The notes under the pieces: generated by a model
What the model was told of the DNA's origin: nothing
Seen by the model: only the letters and a program-made list of their open reading frames with translations
Databases searched by the model: none
Shown here: positions 50,479-59,677 of the stretch, piece by piece
Layout: each line of letters begins with the position of its first letter
How positions within the stretch are numbered: the first letter of the stretch is position 1
Assembly: GCA_026003835.1 (NCBI GenBank)
Contig: BPHZ01000004.1
Coordinates: 212,556-276,555, forward strand
Source of the DNA: Herpetosiphonaceae bacterium
GTDB taxonomy: Bacteria > Chloroflexota > Chloroflexia > Chloroflexales > Herpetosiphonaceae
Direction of reading: 5' to 3'
DNA: 64,000 nucleotides
Made by a program: the position numbers and the translations under genes

Positions 50479-52266
50479 ATGAGAGACAACAGAGGAGTTA
50501 AAATTACAGAGGTGAGGAACGCAAAAGATATGGTGGAAACAACCTGCTCCGCAAGGAAGGCCAGGGGGACACATGCATTGTGGCTTCCTGGCCTGGTGCT
50601 GTTAGGGATCTACCTGCTTTTTTTTGCACTTCTCCATCTGCGCAGCCTTGGATGGGCGCCGGGATTGCTCTTTAACGATCCGCAATACTACTGGGAGTTT
50701 GTTGAGGCGCTTATTGGGCCAAAGCATCTCTTTATTGGCAGAGAGGACTCTGAGGCTTTGCAGTATCGCTGGTTGCTAGCTGGTGTATTTCTGATGCTCA
50801 ACGCCACTTTTCTGGCGGCGCTGCTGCGCGTGCGGCGCTATCCAGGCGGCATAAGCCTGCGCTCGATCATCGGCTGGGCGGCATTCTTCAGTCTTCCACT
50901 GATCCTGCTCCCAAACCTTCTCTCTAATGATCTCTACAGCTACATTCTCTTTGGGCGGATTCCTGCCATCCATGGCGGTAATCCTTTCATCGAGGTGCCC
51001 GCGCAGTTCTCGGAGGATCCATATCTGAGGCTTGTACACTGGCGGCAGATGGCCTCTGTCTATGGACCAGTGTGGATTCACATCAGCTATGCGCTGACCT
51101 GGTGCGTTGAGATGCTGGGAGGCGGCCTCTGGCTCTATCAGCTTGCCTACAAACTCATAGGCATTATCTCGCACCTGATCAACATTGTGCTAATCTGGGC
51201 TATCCTTGGTCGGTGGAAGCCGCAGCAGCAGCTTTGGGGCGCCGTGCTCTATGGCTGGAATCCGCTTGCCTTGATCGAATTTGCCGGCAGCGCACACAAC
51301 GACACCATCATGATAACGCTGTTGCTGCTGGCGATCTGGCTGCACCTGCTGCGGCGCCCGTATCTCGCAATCCTGGCACTGGTGAGCGCAGCACTGCTCA
51401 AATGGGTCGTTGCCGCGCTCCTACCGCTCTACGGGATTCTGCTGCTACGCGAAGCGCGCTCCTGGAGGGAGGGTATCCGACTGACTCTGCTCGGAAGCGC
51501 GACAGCTCTCAGCGCCAGCCTTCTGATCTATGCCCCCTACTGGGAAGGGATGCCCACCCTTGATGTTCTAAAAGAAGCGCCGCCGTCGACGATGGCGATT
51601 AACTCGCTCGGCGATATGGTCATCCATGAAGTACAATATCAGCGTTGGCTTAAGGGCCAGGGGCCACATCCGTGGGAAGTATCCAGGAGGCCGGTTCTGC
51701 CGACGCTGGCGCGGCTTGGTCGAATACCCATCGACGATATGAATCTCGAGGAGCAGTTCAAGCGCGAGCAGCGCGTCCTTAGCAACCAGCAGCATCAGAA
51801 CACGAGCGAGGTACTCCTGCGCAAACACCAGATGGAAGCAACTGAGAAGGTTTTGCGTCTGCTGGGTGGAGGGCTGTTTGTGCTCGTCTGGCTCTGGTGG
51901 GCCTGGCAGATCCGCAGCCTGGACCTGCTGGTACGTGGTTGGGCCTGGGTGCTCTTCACCTACGTTGTCTTCAGCTCGATCTGGTTCTGGCCGTGGTATG
52001 TTACCTGGTTCGTTGCCCTGGCCGCGCTCCTAGATTGGCGGCGCACCGCACTGACAGCGTTGGTTTTCTCCGCGAGTGTAGTGCTTCTTTACGTCACCTA
52101 TCCAACGGAGAAACCGCCGTTGCTGCTGGAACGCTACAGGGCCCTGCTGCTCTTCGGTCCACCGCTGGTCTATCTGGCCTTGACAATGATCTTCAGACTT
52201 AACGCTCGACAGACATCTGAAACAGCGGCGGCGCGAGAATCTTCGACTCAACTGCGGACAGGGTAG
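50479..52266 (+). CDS. Polytopic GT-C glycosyltransferase (MptB/GT87-like)
   Basis: A membrane glycosyltransferase of about 595 residues with around 12 helices. Early in the protein LLPNLLSNDLYSYILFGRIP with NDLYSY and HGGNPFIEVPAQFSEDPY resembles the catalytic loop of polyprenyl-phosphate-mannose-dependent mannosyltransferases. The C-terminal helices (LLVRGWAWVLFTYVVFSSIW then FWPWYVTWFVALAALLDW) are also typical. The start is uncertain: ATG 50479 or 50530 (MVETTC) both fit, while the frame is open to 50386. The GT2 enzyme at 14768 could supply its lipid-linked donor. It diverges from nrtR. Confidence 0.85.
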   Translation: MRDNRGVKITEVRNAKDMVETTCSARKARGTHALWLPGLVLLGIYLLFFALLHLRSLGWAPGLLFNDPQYYWEFVEALIGPKHLFIGREDSEALQYRWLLAGVFLMLNATFLAALLRVRRYPGGISLRSIIGWAAFFSLPLILLPNLLSNDLYSYILFGRIPAIHGGNPFIEVPAQFSEDPYLRLVHWRQMASVYGPVWIHISYALTWCVEMLGGGLWLYQLAYKLIGIISHLINIVLIWAILGRWKPQQQLWGAVLYGWNPLALIEFAGSAHNDTIMITLLLLAIWLHLLRRPYLAILALVSAALLKWVVAALLPLYGILLLREARSWREGIRLTLLGSATALSASLLIYAPYWEGMPTLDVLKEAPPSTMAINSLGDMVIHEVQYQRWLKGQGPHPWEVSRRPVLPTLARLGRIPIDDMNLEEQFKREQRVLSNQQHQNTSEVLLRKHQMEATEKVLRLLGGGLFVLVWLWWAWQIRSLDLLVRGWAWVLFTYVVFSSIWFWPWYVTWFVALAALLDWRRTALTALVFSASVVLLYVTYPTEKPPLLLERYRALLLFGPPLVYLALTMIFRLNARQTSETAAARESSTQLRTG

Positions 52267-52279
52267 GTTTGCATCATGC

Positions 52280-52622
52280 GCCGGCAGGCCGGGGTGCGGG
52301 CTGTCCCCGGCTACTTCCCTTGCTGACGGCCAAAGCAACAGCCGCCTATCCGCAGAAGAGCGGGATGCCGACAGGCCGGGGTGCGGGGTGTCCCCGGCTA
52401 CTTCCCTTGCTGACGGCCAAAGCAACAGCCGCCTATCCGCAGAAGAGCGGGATGCCGACAGGCCGGGGTGCGGGGTGTCCCCGGCTACTTCCCTTGCTGA
52501 CGGCCAAAGCAACAGCCGCCTATCCGCAGAGGAGCGGGATGCCGACAGGCCGGGGTGCGGGGTGTCCCCGGCTACTTCCCTTGCTGACGGCCAAAGCAAC
52601 AGCCGCCTATCCGCAGAAGAGC
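52280..52622. repeat. Four-copy 87-bp tandem repeat
   Basis: Units begin at 52280, 52367, 52454 and 52541; the last is 5 bases short. Copies 2 to 4 are almost identical; copy 1 differs at a few bases. Each contains GGCCGGGGTGCGGGG then TCCCCGGC, which can form a hairpin, and AAAGCAACAGCCGCCTATCC. Since 87 is a multiple of three, open frames run through on both strands, but neither has a ribosome site, so I do not call a gene. Confidence 0.9.
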
Positions 52623-52653
52623 ATTGATCGTGCGATAAGGAGCAGAGATCGTT

Positions 52654-52929
52654 ATGGAGAGCCACGAGCTTACATTTACAATTGAGGGCAATTATACCGA
52701 CTACCAGATCCAACAGATGGTGGCGGAGCGCATTTACGCCCTGCAGGGCCACCAGAACCAGCTGTACCGGGTGCGGAGAGTTCAATGGATCAGGCCAGGG
52801 CTATGCAAAGTCACGCTCTACCTGCCCATGACTCTGGAAAACCAGGAGACAACCGTAGAGCAGCAGCCAGGACTAGATGAGCTAAGCCTCTACGAGGGGC
52901 CGGACGAGGAAGAGGACCAGCCGGCGTAG
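52654..52929 (+). CDS. Small acidic uncharacterised protein, 91 residues
   Basis: ATG 52654 is preceded by AAGGAG at 12 bases, slightly far. The product has a first strand pattern (ELTFTIEGNYTDYQIQQMVA), a second (NQLYRVRRVQWIRPGLCKVT then LYLPMTLENQ) and a strongly acidic tail (PGLDELSLYEGPDEEEDQPA). This alternation suggests a small beta-rich fold; I do not recognise the family. It follows the tandem repeats directly, and the repeats may carry its promoter or leader. Confidence 0.6.
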   Translation: MESHELTFTIEGNYTDYQIQQMVAERIYALQGHQNQLYRVRRVQWIRPGLCKVTLYLPMTLENQETTVEQQPGLDELSLYEGPDEEEDQPA

Positions 52930-52962
52930 CGCGCCGGCAGTGGCGTAGGGCCAGGAGCCAGG

Positions 52963-53002
52963 GTGCCCATAGCGCTGCTGCATATAGCGGCGCTATGGGC
53001 AC
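52963..53002. terminator. Strong hairpin between convergent genes
   Basis: GTGCCCATAGCGC (52963-52975) pairs with GCGCTATGGGCAC (52990-53002), continuing through a G-T pair and GCT/AGC into a 6-base loop. It separates the small acidic protein gene from the convergent ABC transporter. Confidence 0.75.
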
Positions 53003-53026
53003 AATCATCATCGGAAAGGCCGATCC

Positions 53027-53815
53027 CTAGAGGATCTGTGAAAGGAATACCTTCGTGCGCTCGTGCTGCGGGTTGGAGAAGATCTGTTCCGGGGTTCCTT
53101 GTTCGACAATCTGCCCCTTATCAAAGAACAGCATCCGGTCGGCGACCTCGCGCGCAAAGCCCATCTCGTGAGTGACTACAAGCATGGTCATGCCTGAGCT
53201 TGCCAGCTCGCGCATAACATCCAACACCTCTTTAATCATCTCCGGGTCCAGAGCCGAGGTTGGCTCATCGAAGAGCATAATGCGCGGCTCCATCGCCAGG
53301 GCGCGGGCGATAGCCACGCGCTGCTGCTGTCCGCCGGAGAGCTGACCGGGGTATTTATGTGCCTGCTCTGGAATACCAACGCGCTCCAGCAGCTCCATCG
53401 CCATCGCCTCAGCCTCTTTTTTTGTCTTCTTGCGCACCCACACCGGCGCAAGCGTAATATTCTGGAGCACGGTCAGGTGGGGAAACAGATTAAACTGCTG
53501 AAAGACCATACCGACCTCGCGGCGGATGGCGTCGATGTTGCGGATATCGTTGGTCATCTCAATGCCATCGACGATGATTTGCCCCTTATCATGCTCCTCA
53601 AGGCGGTTGATCGTGCGGATAAAGGTCGATTTACCCGAGCCTGACGGCCCGAAAATAACGACGACCTCACCTTTGCGCACGCTAGTAGTAACACCGCACA
53701 GAACATGGAAGTCGCCAAACCATTTATGCACATCGCGGCAAATGATGATCTCCTCGCCGAGCTGATGTTTGGGTGTACTCCTCTTCGCCTCTTTTACCTC
53801 AACCTGTTCACTCAT
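53027..53815 (-). CDS. aapP: Amino-acid ABC transporter ATPase
   Basis: The nucleotide-binding subunit, 262 residues, of a general polar amino-acid importer. It has Walker A ([13 protein letters not shown]), the Q loop ([18 protein letters not shown]), [19 protein letters not shown], Walker B ([15 protein letters not shown]), and the His switch ([13 protein letters not shown]). The GlnQ/AapP type is shown by [23 protein letters not shown] 53813-53815 follows GCGGAGG, preferred to a start at 53830. It closes the operon aapJ-aapQ-aapM-aapP, transcribed from about 57480 downward. Confidence 0.93.
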   Translation of the reverse strand: MSEQVEVKEAKRSTPKHQLGEEIIICRDVHKWFGDFHVLCGVTTSVRKGEVVVIFGPSGSGKSTFIRTINRLEEHDKGQIIVDGIEMTNDIRNIDAIRREVGMVFQQFNLFPHLTVLQNITLAPVWVRKKTKKEAEAMAMELLERVGIPEQAHKYPGQLSGGQQQRVAIARALAMEPRIMLFDEPTSALDPEMIKEVLDVMRELASSGMTMLVVTHEMGFAREVADRMLFFDKGQIVEQGTPEQIFSNPQHERTKVFLSQIL

Positions 53816-53881
53816 AAACAACCTCCGCAAGAAGCCTGCCGCTTGAGGCTCCTGATACGCTACGATAGGCAGGCAATCGCG

Positions 53882-55093
53882 CTAGCGGGTGCCGACCCCC
53901 AACCGCCGCTCGATCTGATAGCTCACCCGGGCCATGGAAAAACTGAAGACCCAGTAGATCAGCGCGACAAACAGCAAGACCTCGCGCTGTACGCCCCCCG
54001 GTACCGTCAGCCAGTCAGGCTGGCGTATCACAACCTCGGCGATACCCAGAAGCTCGGTAAGCCCGACGACGACGGCGAGCGAGGTATCCTTGAAGAGGCT
54101 GATAAACTGGCCGACGATCGCTGGAATGACCATACGGAGGGCCTGCGGCAGCAGGATCAGGGTCGTCGTCTGGAACACATTCAGGCCAAGACTGCGGGCC
54201 GCCTCAATCTGCCCGTTAGGCACGGCCTGAAGGCCGCCGCGCACGTTCTCCGCCAGGTAGGCCGCGCTGAAGAGCGTAAGCGCCACCATAGCCCGCACAA
54301 CATCGGCGATGCGGATTTGAGCCGGGAGGAACAGCGGCAACATAATCGACGCCATAAACAGCACCGTGACCAGGGGCACGCCGCGGATCGTCTCGATATA
54401 GGCGACACAGAAGCCCTTCACGACCGGCAGCTTACTTCTCCTGCCAAGCGCCAGCAGCACGCCGATTGGGAACGACGCAACAATGCCCACAACCGCCAGC
54501 ATGAGCGTCAGCATAAGCCCGCCCCAGAGGGATGTATCGACAGAGGGAAGGAGGCCGGATATGCCGCCGATCAGGATCACGATCACAATCGGCGAGATGA
54601 TCCAGAGGGCGATAGCCGGCCAGCGCAGTAGACGAGGGAAGCGCAAACCAGCAATAAAGCCAAGCGCCATCAGGACGGCCATACCTACAAAGTAGAGCCG
54701 GGTCCCCATACTCAATGGCAGGATTGCCAGTAGAATCGTAGCTGCAACCAGGCCGCTGGTCACCTTGCGCGTGATCCCACCCCAGATACCGCCACTGATG
54801 CCAAAGAGCGCCAGAACCAGGGCTAGAGCAACCTGGACACGCCAGATCGCCTCGCCGGGATAGCGGCCGACCATAAAGAGCCGGAGATTTTTCACAACGG
54901 GCGTCCAGGTCGCCTCAGTCAACGCCCAGTCGAACAGCCGCACCAACGCGCTGACAATCACCCAGAGCAAGAGCAGCGTGATAATGCTGTTCAACCAGTT
55001 ACTGAACAAGTTGCGGCGCAGCCAGTCGATCAGGCTGACGGCAACACGGGGCTGTTTAACTTCCTGTGTAACCTGTACATCTGTCGACGACAT
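53882..55093 (-). CDS. aapM: Amino-acid ABC transporter permease (AapM type)
   Basis: A 403-residue permease of the His/Glu/Gln/Arg family. The long N-terminal region with extra helices is characteristic of AapQ/AapM subunits. The EAA loop near the end (VPNGQIEAARSLGLNVFQTT) contacts the ATPase; FCVAYIETIRGVPLVTVLF marks the permease core. It pairs with the AapQ homologue immediately upstream (6 bases between), and both match the ATPase following. Confidence 0.93.
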   Translation of the reverse strand: MSSTDVQVTQEVKQPRVAVSLIDWLRRNLFSNWLNSIITLLLLWVIVSALVRLFDWALTEATWTPVVKNLRLFMVGRYPGEAIWRVQVALALVLALFGISGGIWGGITRKVTSGLVAATILLAILPLSMGTRLYFVGMAVLMALGFIAGLRFPRLLRWPAIALWIISPIVIVILIGGISGLLPSVDTSLWGGLMLTLMLAVVGIVASFPIGVLLALGRRSKLPVVKGFCVAYIETIRGVPLVTVLFMASIMLPLFLPAQIRIADVVRAMVALTLFSAAYLAENVRGGLQAVPNGQIEAARSLGLNVFQTTTLILLPQALRMVIPAIVGQFISLFKDTSLAVVVGLTELLGIAEVVIRQPDWLTVPGGVQREVLLFVALIYWVFSFSMARVSYQIERRLGVGTR

Positions 55094-55099
55094 AGCTGC

Positions 55100-56299
55100 C
55101 TACCTCTCCACCACACGCATCCGCCGGTTGTAAATATTCATAATCAATGATGTCAGCAGACTTATGCTCAGGTAGCTGGCCATAACCAGGACGATCACCG
55201 GTACCGTCCGTCCGCTCTGGTTAAAGATCGTCTTGGAGACGTTGAAGAGATCAAAGTAGCCGATGGCGATACCCAGGCTTGAATTCTTTGTCAGGTTCAG
55301 ATACTGGTTGGTCATCGGTGGGATAATCACCCGTAGGGCCTGGGGAAAGATCACCAGACGCATAGTTTGTGCAGGAGTAAGACCGAGCGCGCGGGCGGCC
55401 TCCCGCTGCCCTTTGCTCACCGCCAGAATACCGCCGCGGACGATCTCGGCAATAAATGCAGCCGTATAGAGAGTCAGGCCCATCAGAAGCGCAAAGAACT
55501 CGCCGGTGAGCGCCGTACCGCCCACAAGATTGAAACCGGCGGGTCTGGGACGGTCCAGGACAAGCGGAAATCTGCCGCTGATAAGAGTTGTGATCACAGC
55601 GCCCAGCACAATCACGCCGAACATTGCCAGGAGCGCCCAGGGCAGCGATGCGCCGGGGCGATCAACACGCTTGAGGTAGCGGCGCCGCGCCTCATAGACA
55701 ACAACGCCGACGACCAGACTACCCACCAGCCAGGGCACCCATAGATTATAGCTATCGCTCGACCGCGGCCAGGCCATTGCTAACCCGCGATTGCTCAGCA
55801 GCAAGACCCCCTCGATGCCGACGGCATCACGCACACGTGGCAGCTTGAGGATGACGCCGACAAAGATAAAGATGAGCAGCACGATCAGTGGAATATTGCG
55901 GATGAGCTGAACATAGGCGGAAGCAACTGTGCGCAGCAGCCAGTTACTGGAGAGTCGGGCGATACCTATCACAATACCGAGCAGGGTTGCCAGAACGATA
56001 CCTAACGCACTGACGCGCAGTGTATTGACCAGGCCGACCACAAACGCGCGCGCGTAGGTATCTGTAGGCTCGTAGGCGATACCCTCCGAGATGGGAAAGC
56101 CCGCAGTATCGTCGAGGAAATCGAAGCCGCTCGGGATGTTGCTACGCCGCATGCCCTCGACCATATTGGAGTATAAGTACCAGAACAACAGGCCGACCAG
56201 GAGTATAAAGACAACTTGGGCAAGGATCGCGAGGGTTTTGACGTTGCGGTAAAACGGAATCCGTCGGTGATATTCAGGAGAGAGTCCGGTGCTTGCCAT
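55100..56299 (-). CDS. aapQ: Amino-acid ABC transporter permease (AapQ type)
   Basis: A 399-residue partner permease. The N-terminus has the AapQ-type long lead with helix ILAQVVFILLVGLLFWYLYS and then SNIPSGFDFLDDTAGFPISE, a phrase of the AapQ/GltJ-like group. The EAA loop is SKGQREAARALGLTPAQTMR. ATG 56297-56299 lies 64 bases after the binding-protein gene. Together the two permeases make a heterodimeric channel. Confidence 0.93.
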   Translation of the reverse strand: MASTGLSPEYHRRIPFYRNVKTLAILAQVVFILLVGLLFWYLYSNMVEGMRRSNIPSGFDFLDDTAGFPISEGIAYEPTDTYARAFVVGLVNTLRVSALGIVLATLLGIVIGIARLSSNWLLRTVASAYVQLIRNIPLIVLLIFIFVGVILKLPRVRDAVGIEGVLLLSNRGLAMAWPRSSDSYNLWVPWLVGSLVVGVVVYEARRRYLKRVDRPGASLPWALLAMFGVIVLGAVITTLISGRFPLVLDRPRPAGFNLVGGTALTGEFFALLMGLTLYTAAFIAEIVRGGILAVSKGQREAARALGLTPAQTMRLVIFPQALRVIIPPMTNQYLNLTKNSSLGIAIGYFDLFNVSKTIFNQSGRTVPVIVLVMASYLSISLLTSLIMNIYNRRMRVVER

Positions 56300-56363
56300 G
56301 GGCTAACCTTCCTGAAGCCGGGAGGGTGGCGCACCCGGCAGCCACCCTCCCAAGCGCACTGAA

Positions 56364-57473
56364 CTAACGGAACGGCGGGCCGTAGATCAGACCACCATCG
56401 GTCCACTGTGCGTTAATGCCACGAGGGAGATTGAAGGGAGTATTGGGACCAAGGTTGCGATCGTAGATCTCGCCGTAGTTCCCGACCGCCTTGATCACAT
56501 CCACCATAAAGTCATTGTCGAGACCGAGGCCCTGACCCAGCTCGCCCTCGACACCCAGCAAGCGACGAATATTCGGATCATCGCTATTCAGCATGCTCTC
56601 GACATTGGCCTGGGTAACACCCAGCTCCTCGGCATTGAAGAGGCCGAACACAACCCAAGTCACGATATCCTTCCACTGCGTATCGCCCTGGAGCACAGCC
56701 GGGCCGAGCGGCTCCTTAGACATCGTTACATCGAGGATGACGTGGTCAGCAGGATTCCTGAGCTTGACCAGAGTCGAGACCAGGCCCGACTTGTCGGTGG
56801 TGAAGCCGTCACAGCGGCCCTCATCATAGGCCGCAACAGCAGCGTCGTGGGTCTCGAAGACGACCGCATTGAGCTGCAGGTTGCGCGAGCGGAAGGAATC
56901 GGCCAGATTCAGCTCGGTCGTCGTGCCGCTCTGCACACAGACGCTGGCACCGTCCATATCTTCGAGCGAGCTAATGTTATCAGCCTTACGGACCATCATG
57001 CCCTGCCCATCGTAGAAGGTGGTAGGCGCGAAGTCCAGACCGACCGTCGTATCGCGGCTGACAGTCCAGGTCGTGTTGCGGATCAGGACATCAACCTCTC
57101 TGGTCTGCACGGCCGGGAAGCGCTCCTGGGCGCTCAACGGACGATACTGAACCTTGGTAGCATCGCCGAAGACCGCCGCAGCAATCGCCTTACAGAAGTC
57201 GATATCGAAACCATTGAAGTTGCCCTGGGCATCCACCGAACCGAAGCCGGGGAGCTGGTTGTTGACGCCGCAAATCAGTTGCCCACGGTCCCGGACGACC
57301 TGGAGCGTATTCCCTGTGGCGGCGACCGGCGCCTGGGTCGCTCCAGTCTGCGCCTGTGGAGTATTCTGTCCCGGGGATTCTGTCGGAGCTGCCGGGCTGG
57401 CTCCGCCACAGGCGGCCAGCAGCAATGCGAGCACGAGCATGCCAACCAGCACGGGTGCTTGCTTGAATCTCAT
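56364..57473 (-). CDS. aapJ: Amino-acid ABC transporter binding lipoprotein (AapJ type)
   Basis: A 369-residue extracytoplasmic binding protein. The leader ends in a lipobox (LLLAACGGAS) and a Ser/Pro/Gln linker, typical for lipid anchoring. The mature part begins VRDRGQLICGVNNQLPGFGS and has FNGFDIDFCKAIAAAVFGD, LIRNTTWTVSRDT and DGASVCVQSGTTTELNLADS, the signatures of AapJ/BztA. Long GYGEIYDRNLGPNTP-like end confirms the group. Broad specificity for L-amino acids is expected from the family. Confidence 0.93.
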   Translation of the reverse strand: MRFKQAPVLVGMLVLALLLAACGGASPAAPTESPGQNTPQAQTGATQAPVAATGNTLQVVRDRGQLICGVNNQLPGFGSVDAQGNFNGFDIDFCKAIAAAVFGDATKVQYRPLSAQERFPAVQTREVDVLIRNTTWTVSRDTTVGLDFAPTTFYDGQGMMVRKADNISSLEDMDGASVCVQSGTTTELNLADSFRSRNLQLNAVVFETHDAAVAAYDEGRCDGFTTDKSGLVSTLVKLRNPADHVILDVTMSKEPLGPAVLQGDTQWKDIVTWVVFGLFNAEELGVTQANVESMLNSDDPNIRRLLGVEGELGQGLGLDNDFMVDVIKAVGNYGEIYDRNLGPNTPFNLPRGINAQWTDGGLIYGPPFR

Positions 57474-57639
57474 GCGCCCTCCTTGAACTAGGCTCTATCC
57501 TTTGCGCGTTCTGAGTACCGGCACCGCGCCGGCATCATGGGACGCGCCAGACCGCGTAGGGGAGTTGGGTGTGATCTGGCTATCAGGTAAGGCTAGTGTA
57601 ACACAATCTACGCCGCGCTGGCAACCTGAGCGGTAATCG

Positions 57640-58335
57640 TCAACCCCATCCCAGGCGGCGCTCACGCATGCTGACCCAGCGCCCCTGGCCGATGATAAGA
57701 TGATCAAGCAGTTCGATATCAAGGAGCTGGCCCGCCTGGATAAGCTGGCGCGTGACGATGACATCGTCGGCGCTGGGGGTTGGATCGCCGGAGGGGTGAT
57801 TGTGAACAATGATAATCGCGGCGGCGTTGAGCTTGATAGCGTCTCGAAAGACTTCAGCTGCACGGACGCTGGCGCTGTTGAGTGATCCGACCGTAACAGT
57901 TGTAATTTTGAGGACTTGATTTTTTATATTGAGATTGATTACCCGCAGGTGCTCCTGCTGGAGATGACTCATCTCGACCATCAGCAAGCCCGCGACATCG
58001 GCCGGGCTGCTAATCTGCATACGCTGCTCGGGCGTCGCCAGCAGCAGCCGCCTGCCAATCTCAAGGGCGGCCTTGACCTGGGCCGCTTTGGCTTCGCCCA
58101 TGCCATGGGCACGCCGCAGCTCGTCGAAATCCGCGCGCTGGAGCCCGGTCCAACCGCCAAACTCCAAGAGTATTTTTTGAGCCAGCTGGAGGACATTGAT
58201 ACCAGCTACCCCTGTTCGTAACAGGATAGCAAGAAGTTCAGCATCAGAAAGTGCTTGTGGACCAACTTCCCGTAATCGTTCTCGTGGCTGTTCGCTCGCC
58301 GGAAGTTCTTTAATACGTAGGGCGTATTCTGTCAT
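57640..58335 (-). CDS. radC: RadC-family JAMM/MPN protein
   Basis: A 231-residue protein. The helical N-terminus (IKELPASEQPRERLREVGPQ then ALSDAELLAILLRTG) and the HhH-like GGWTGLQRADFDEL precede the JAMM motif: a Glu upstream (VFRDAIKLNAAAIIIVHNHP) and HNHPSGDPTPSADD for zinc. Despite its name RadC has no proven repair role; it is a widespread MPN metal-dependent enzyme-like protein. ATG 58333-58335 follows AAGGAG; the frame is open to 58425, over the divergent dusB promoter. Confidence 0.93.
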   Translation of the reverse strand: MTEYALRIKELPASEQPRERLREVGPQALSDAELLAILLRTGVAGINVLQLAQKILLEFGGWTGLQRADFDELRRAHGMGEAKAAQVKAALEIGRRLLLATPEQRMQISSPADVAGLLMVEMSHLQQEHLRVINLNIKNQVLKITTVTVGSLNSASVRAAEVFRDAIKLNAAAIIIVHNHPSGDPTPSADDVIVTRQLIQAGQLLDIELLDHLIIGQGRWVSMRERRLGWG

Positions 58336-58371
58336 GATGGCTCCTTTCTCCCCCTTGTTAGATGCAATCCG

Positions 58372-58400
58372 CTGTGATTCGGCGCAGCTCATGGTATAAT
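58372..58400 (+). promoter_or_regulatory. Probable dusB promoter
   Basis: CTGTGA (58372-58377), 17 bases, TATAAT (58395-58400), 68 bases before the dusB start. The -35 box is weak. Confidence 0.4.
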
Positions 58401-58467
58401 GGCTGCGGCCGGTCAGACCGGCCATATCGCTTCCAGAGGCCCATCTCAGGAGGCGAGGAGGATAGGA

Positions 58468-59550
58468 ATGCAGAGAGCGTATGGTCTTGTAGCAATTGAA
58501 AAGCAGCAGCTGCCCGAGTCGTTTAAGATTGGGCCGTACACGCTTGCGCCGAATATGGTGCTTGCGCCAATGGCAGGTGTGACCGACTCAGTGTTCCGCC
58601 GGCTGATCCTTTCGATCGGCGGCTGTGGTTTGGTTGTCTCGGAGATGACAAACGCGGCCAGTGTCTCGCCCAAAGCCATGAAGCGGCACCGGCTGCTCGA
58701 CTACCTGCCGGAAGAGCGGCCAATCTCCATCCAACTCTCGGGGAATGACCCAGATCTGGTAGCCAACGCGGCCAGACAGGTTGAGGCACTTGGGCCGGAT
58801 TTGATTGATATCAACTGTGGCTGCCCGTCGCCGAAAGTGACCGGTGGCGGCCATGGCTCGGCGCTCCTCCGCGACCTGCCCAAGATGAGGCGGCTTCTGC
58901 GCGCGGTCATCGATGCCGTCTCGATCCCTGTGACGTTGAAATTCCGCGCCGGCTGGGACGAGCAGAGCCTCAACTACATTGAAACGGCAACAATAGCAGA
59001 GGATGCCGGCGTCGCCGCGCTGGCGCTGCACCCTCGCACAAAAGAACAGGGCTACAGCGGCCAGGCAGACTGGAGCCGCATTGCCGAAGTGAAGCAGGCG
59101 GTTAGCATTCCGGTGATCGGCAGCGGCGATGTTCGCACGCCTGAGGATGCCCTGCGCCGCCTGGCGGAGACCGGCGTCGATGCGGTGATGATTGGCCGCG
59201 GAGCGATGGCAAACCCCTGGATCTTTCGGCAGATCCAGGAACTGCGCAACGGCCTGCCGATCTTCCAACCAATGCCCCAGGATAAACGCGACTTGCTGGT
59301 GCGCTATATGCATATGTGCGCCGAGGTGATGCCGGAACGCCAGGCGCTAGGCAAGATCAAGCAACTGATCGGCCAGTTCCACGTCGGCCTGCCGGGCGCT
59401 ACCGTCCTACGCCAGAGCGTTCAGCGCTCGCAGACTATTCTTGAGGCGGAGGAGCACATCTCGGCCTTCTTCGAGCCTTATATCAGCGGTGAACTGGAGC
59501 CGGTCGCCATCGCCGACGAGGTGCGTGTTCTCAAAGAGGGTTGTGGCTAG
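58468..59550 (+). CDS. dusB: tRNA-dihydrouridine synthase (DusB type)
   Basis: A 360-residue FMN-dependent reductase that makes dihydrouridine in tRNA. It has NMVLAPMAGVTDSVFRRLIL, the active-site Cys in INCGCPSPKVTGGGHGSALL, LKFRAGWDEQ and LHPRTKEQGYSGQADW, IPVIGSGDVRTPEDALRRL and MIGRGAMANPWIFRQI, in the order of DusB. ATG 58468 follows CGAGGAGGATAGGA; the frame is open upstream to 58399. It diverges from radC. A terminator follows at 59632. Confidence 0.95.
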   Translation: MQRAYGLVAIEKQQLPESFKIGPYTLAPNMVLAPMAGVTDSVFRRLILSIGGCGLVVSEMTNAASVSPKAMKRHRLLDYLPEERPISIQLSGNDPDLVANAARQVEALGPDLIDINCGCPSPKVTGGGHGSALLRDLPKMRRLLRAVIDAVSIPVTLKFRAGWDEQSLNYIETATIAEDAGVAALALHPRTKEQGYSGQADWSRIAEVKQAVSIPVIGSGDVRTPEDALRRLAETGVDAVMIGRGAMANPWIFRQIQELRNGLPIFQPMPQDKRDLLVRYMHMCAEVMPERQALGKIKQLIGQFHVGLPGATVLRQSVQRSQTILEAEEHISAFFEPYISGELEPVAIADEVRVLKEGCG

Positions 59551-59631
59551 GGCAACCGGTGGCAGTTATCTGAAATCAATCTAGATCCCCACCACCCGGT
59601 AGCCCGGAATGGCCGGCGATCAGTGGACTTT

Positions 59632-59660
59632 AGGGCGAACCTGGTGTTCGCCCTTCATTC
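59632..59660 (+). terminator. Terminator after dusB
   Basis: AGGGCGAAC (59632-59640) pairs with GTTCGCCCT (59646-59654), loop CTGGT, then TCATTCTT. It lies just ahead of the next gene's ribosome site. Confidence 0.65.
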
Positions 59661-59677
59661 TTAGCCAAGGAGCGAGT

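Noticed and set aside
52280..52622. CRISPR array
   Set aside because: The units are contiguous near-identical copies with no variable spacers, and no cas genes are present.
52269..52685. Long open frames on both strands through the 87-bp repeats
   Set aside because: Repeat length is a multiple of three, so frames stay open by arithmetic; no ribosome site, no family, and both strands are equally open.
53705..54631. 308-codon plus-strand frame opposite the AapM and AapP genes
   Set aside because: Low-complexity His/Gln/Arg-rich translation, antisense to two clear ABC subunits.
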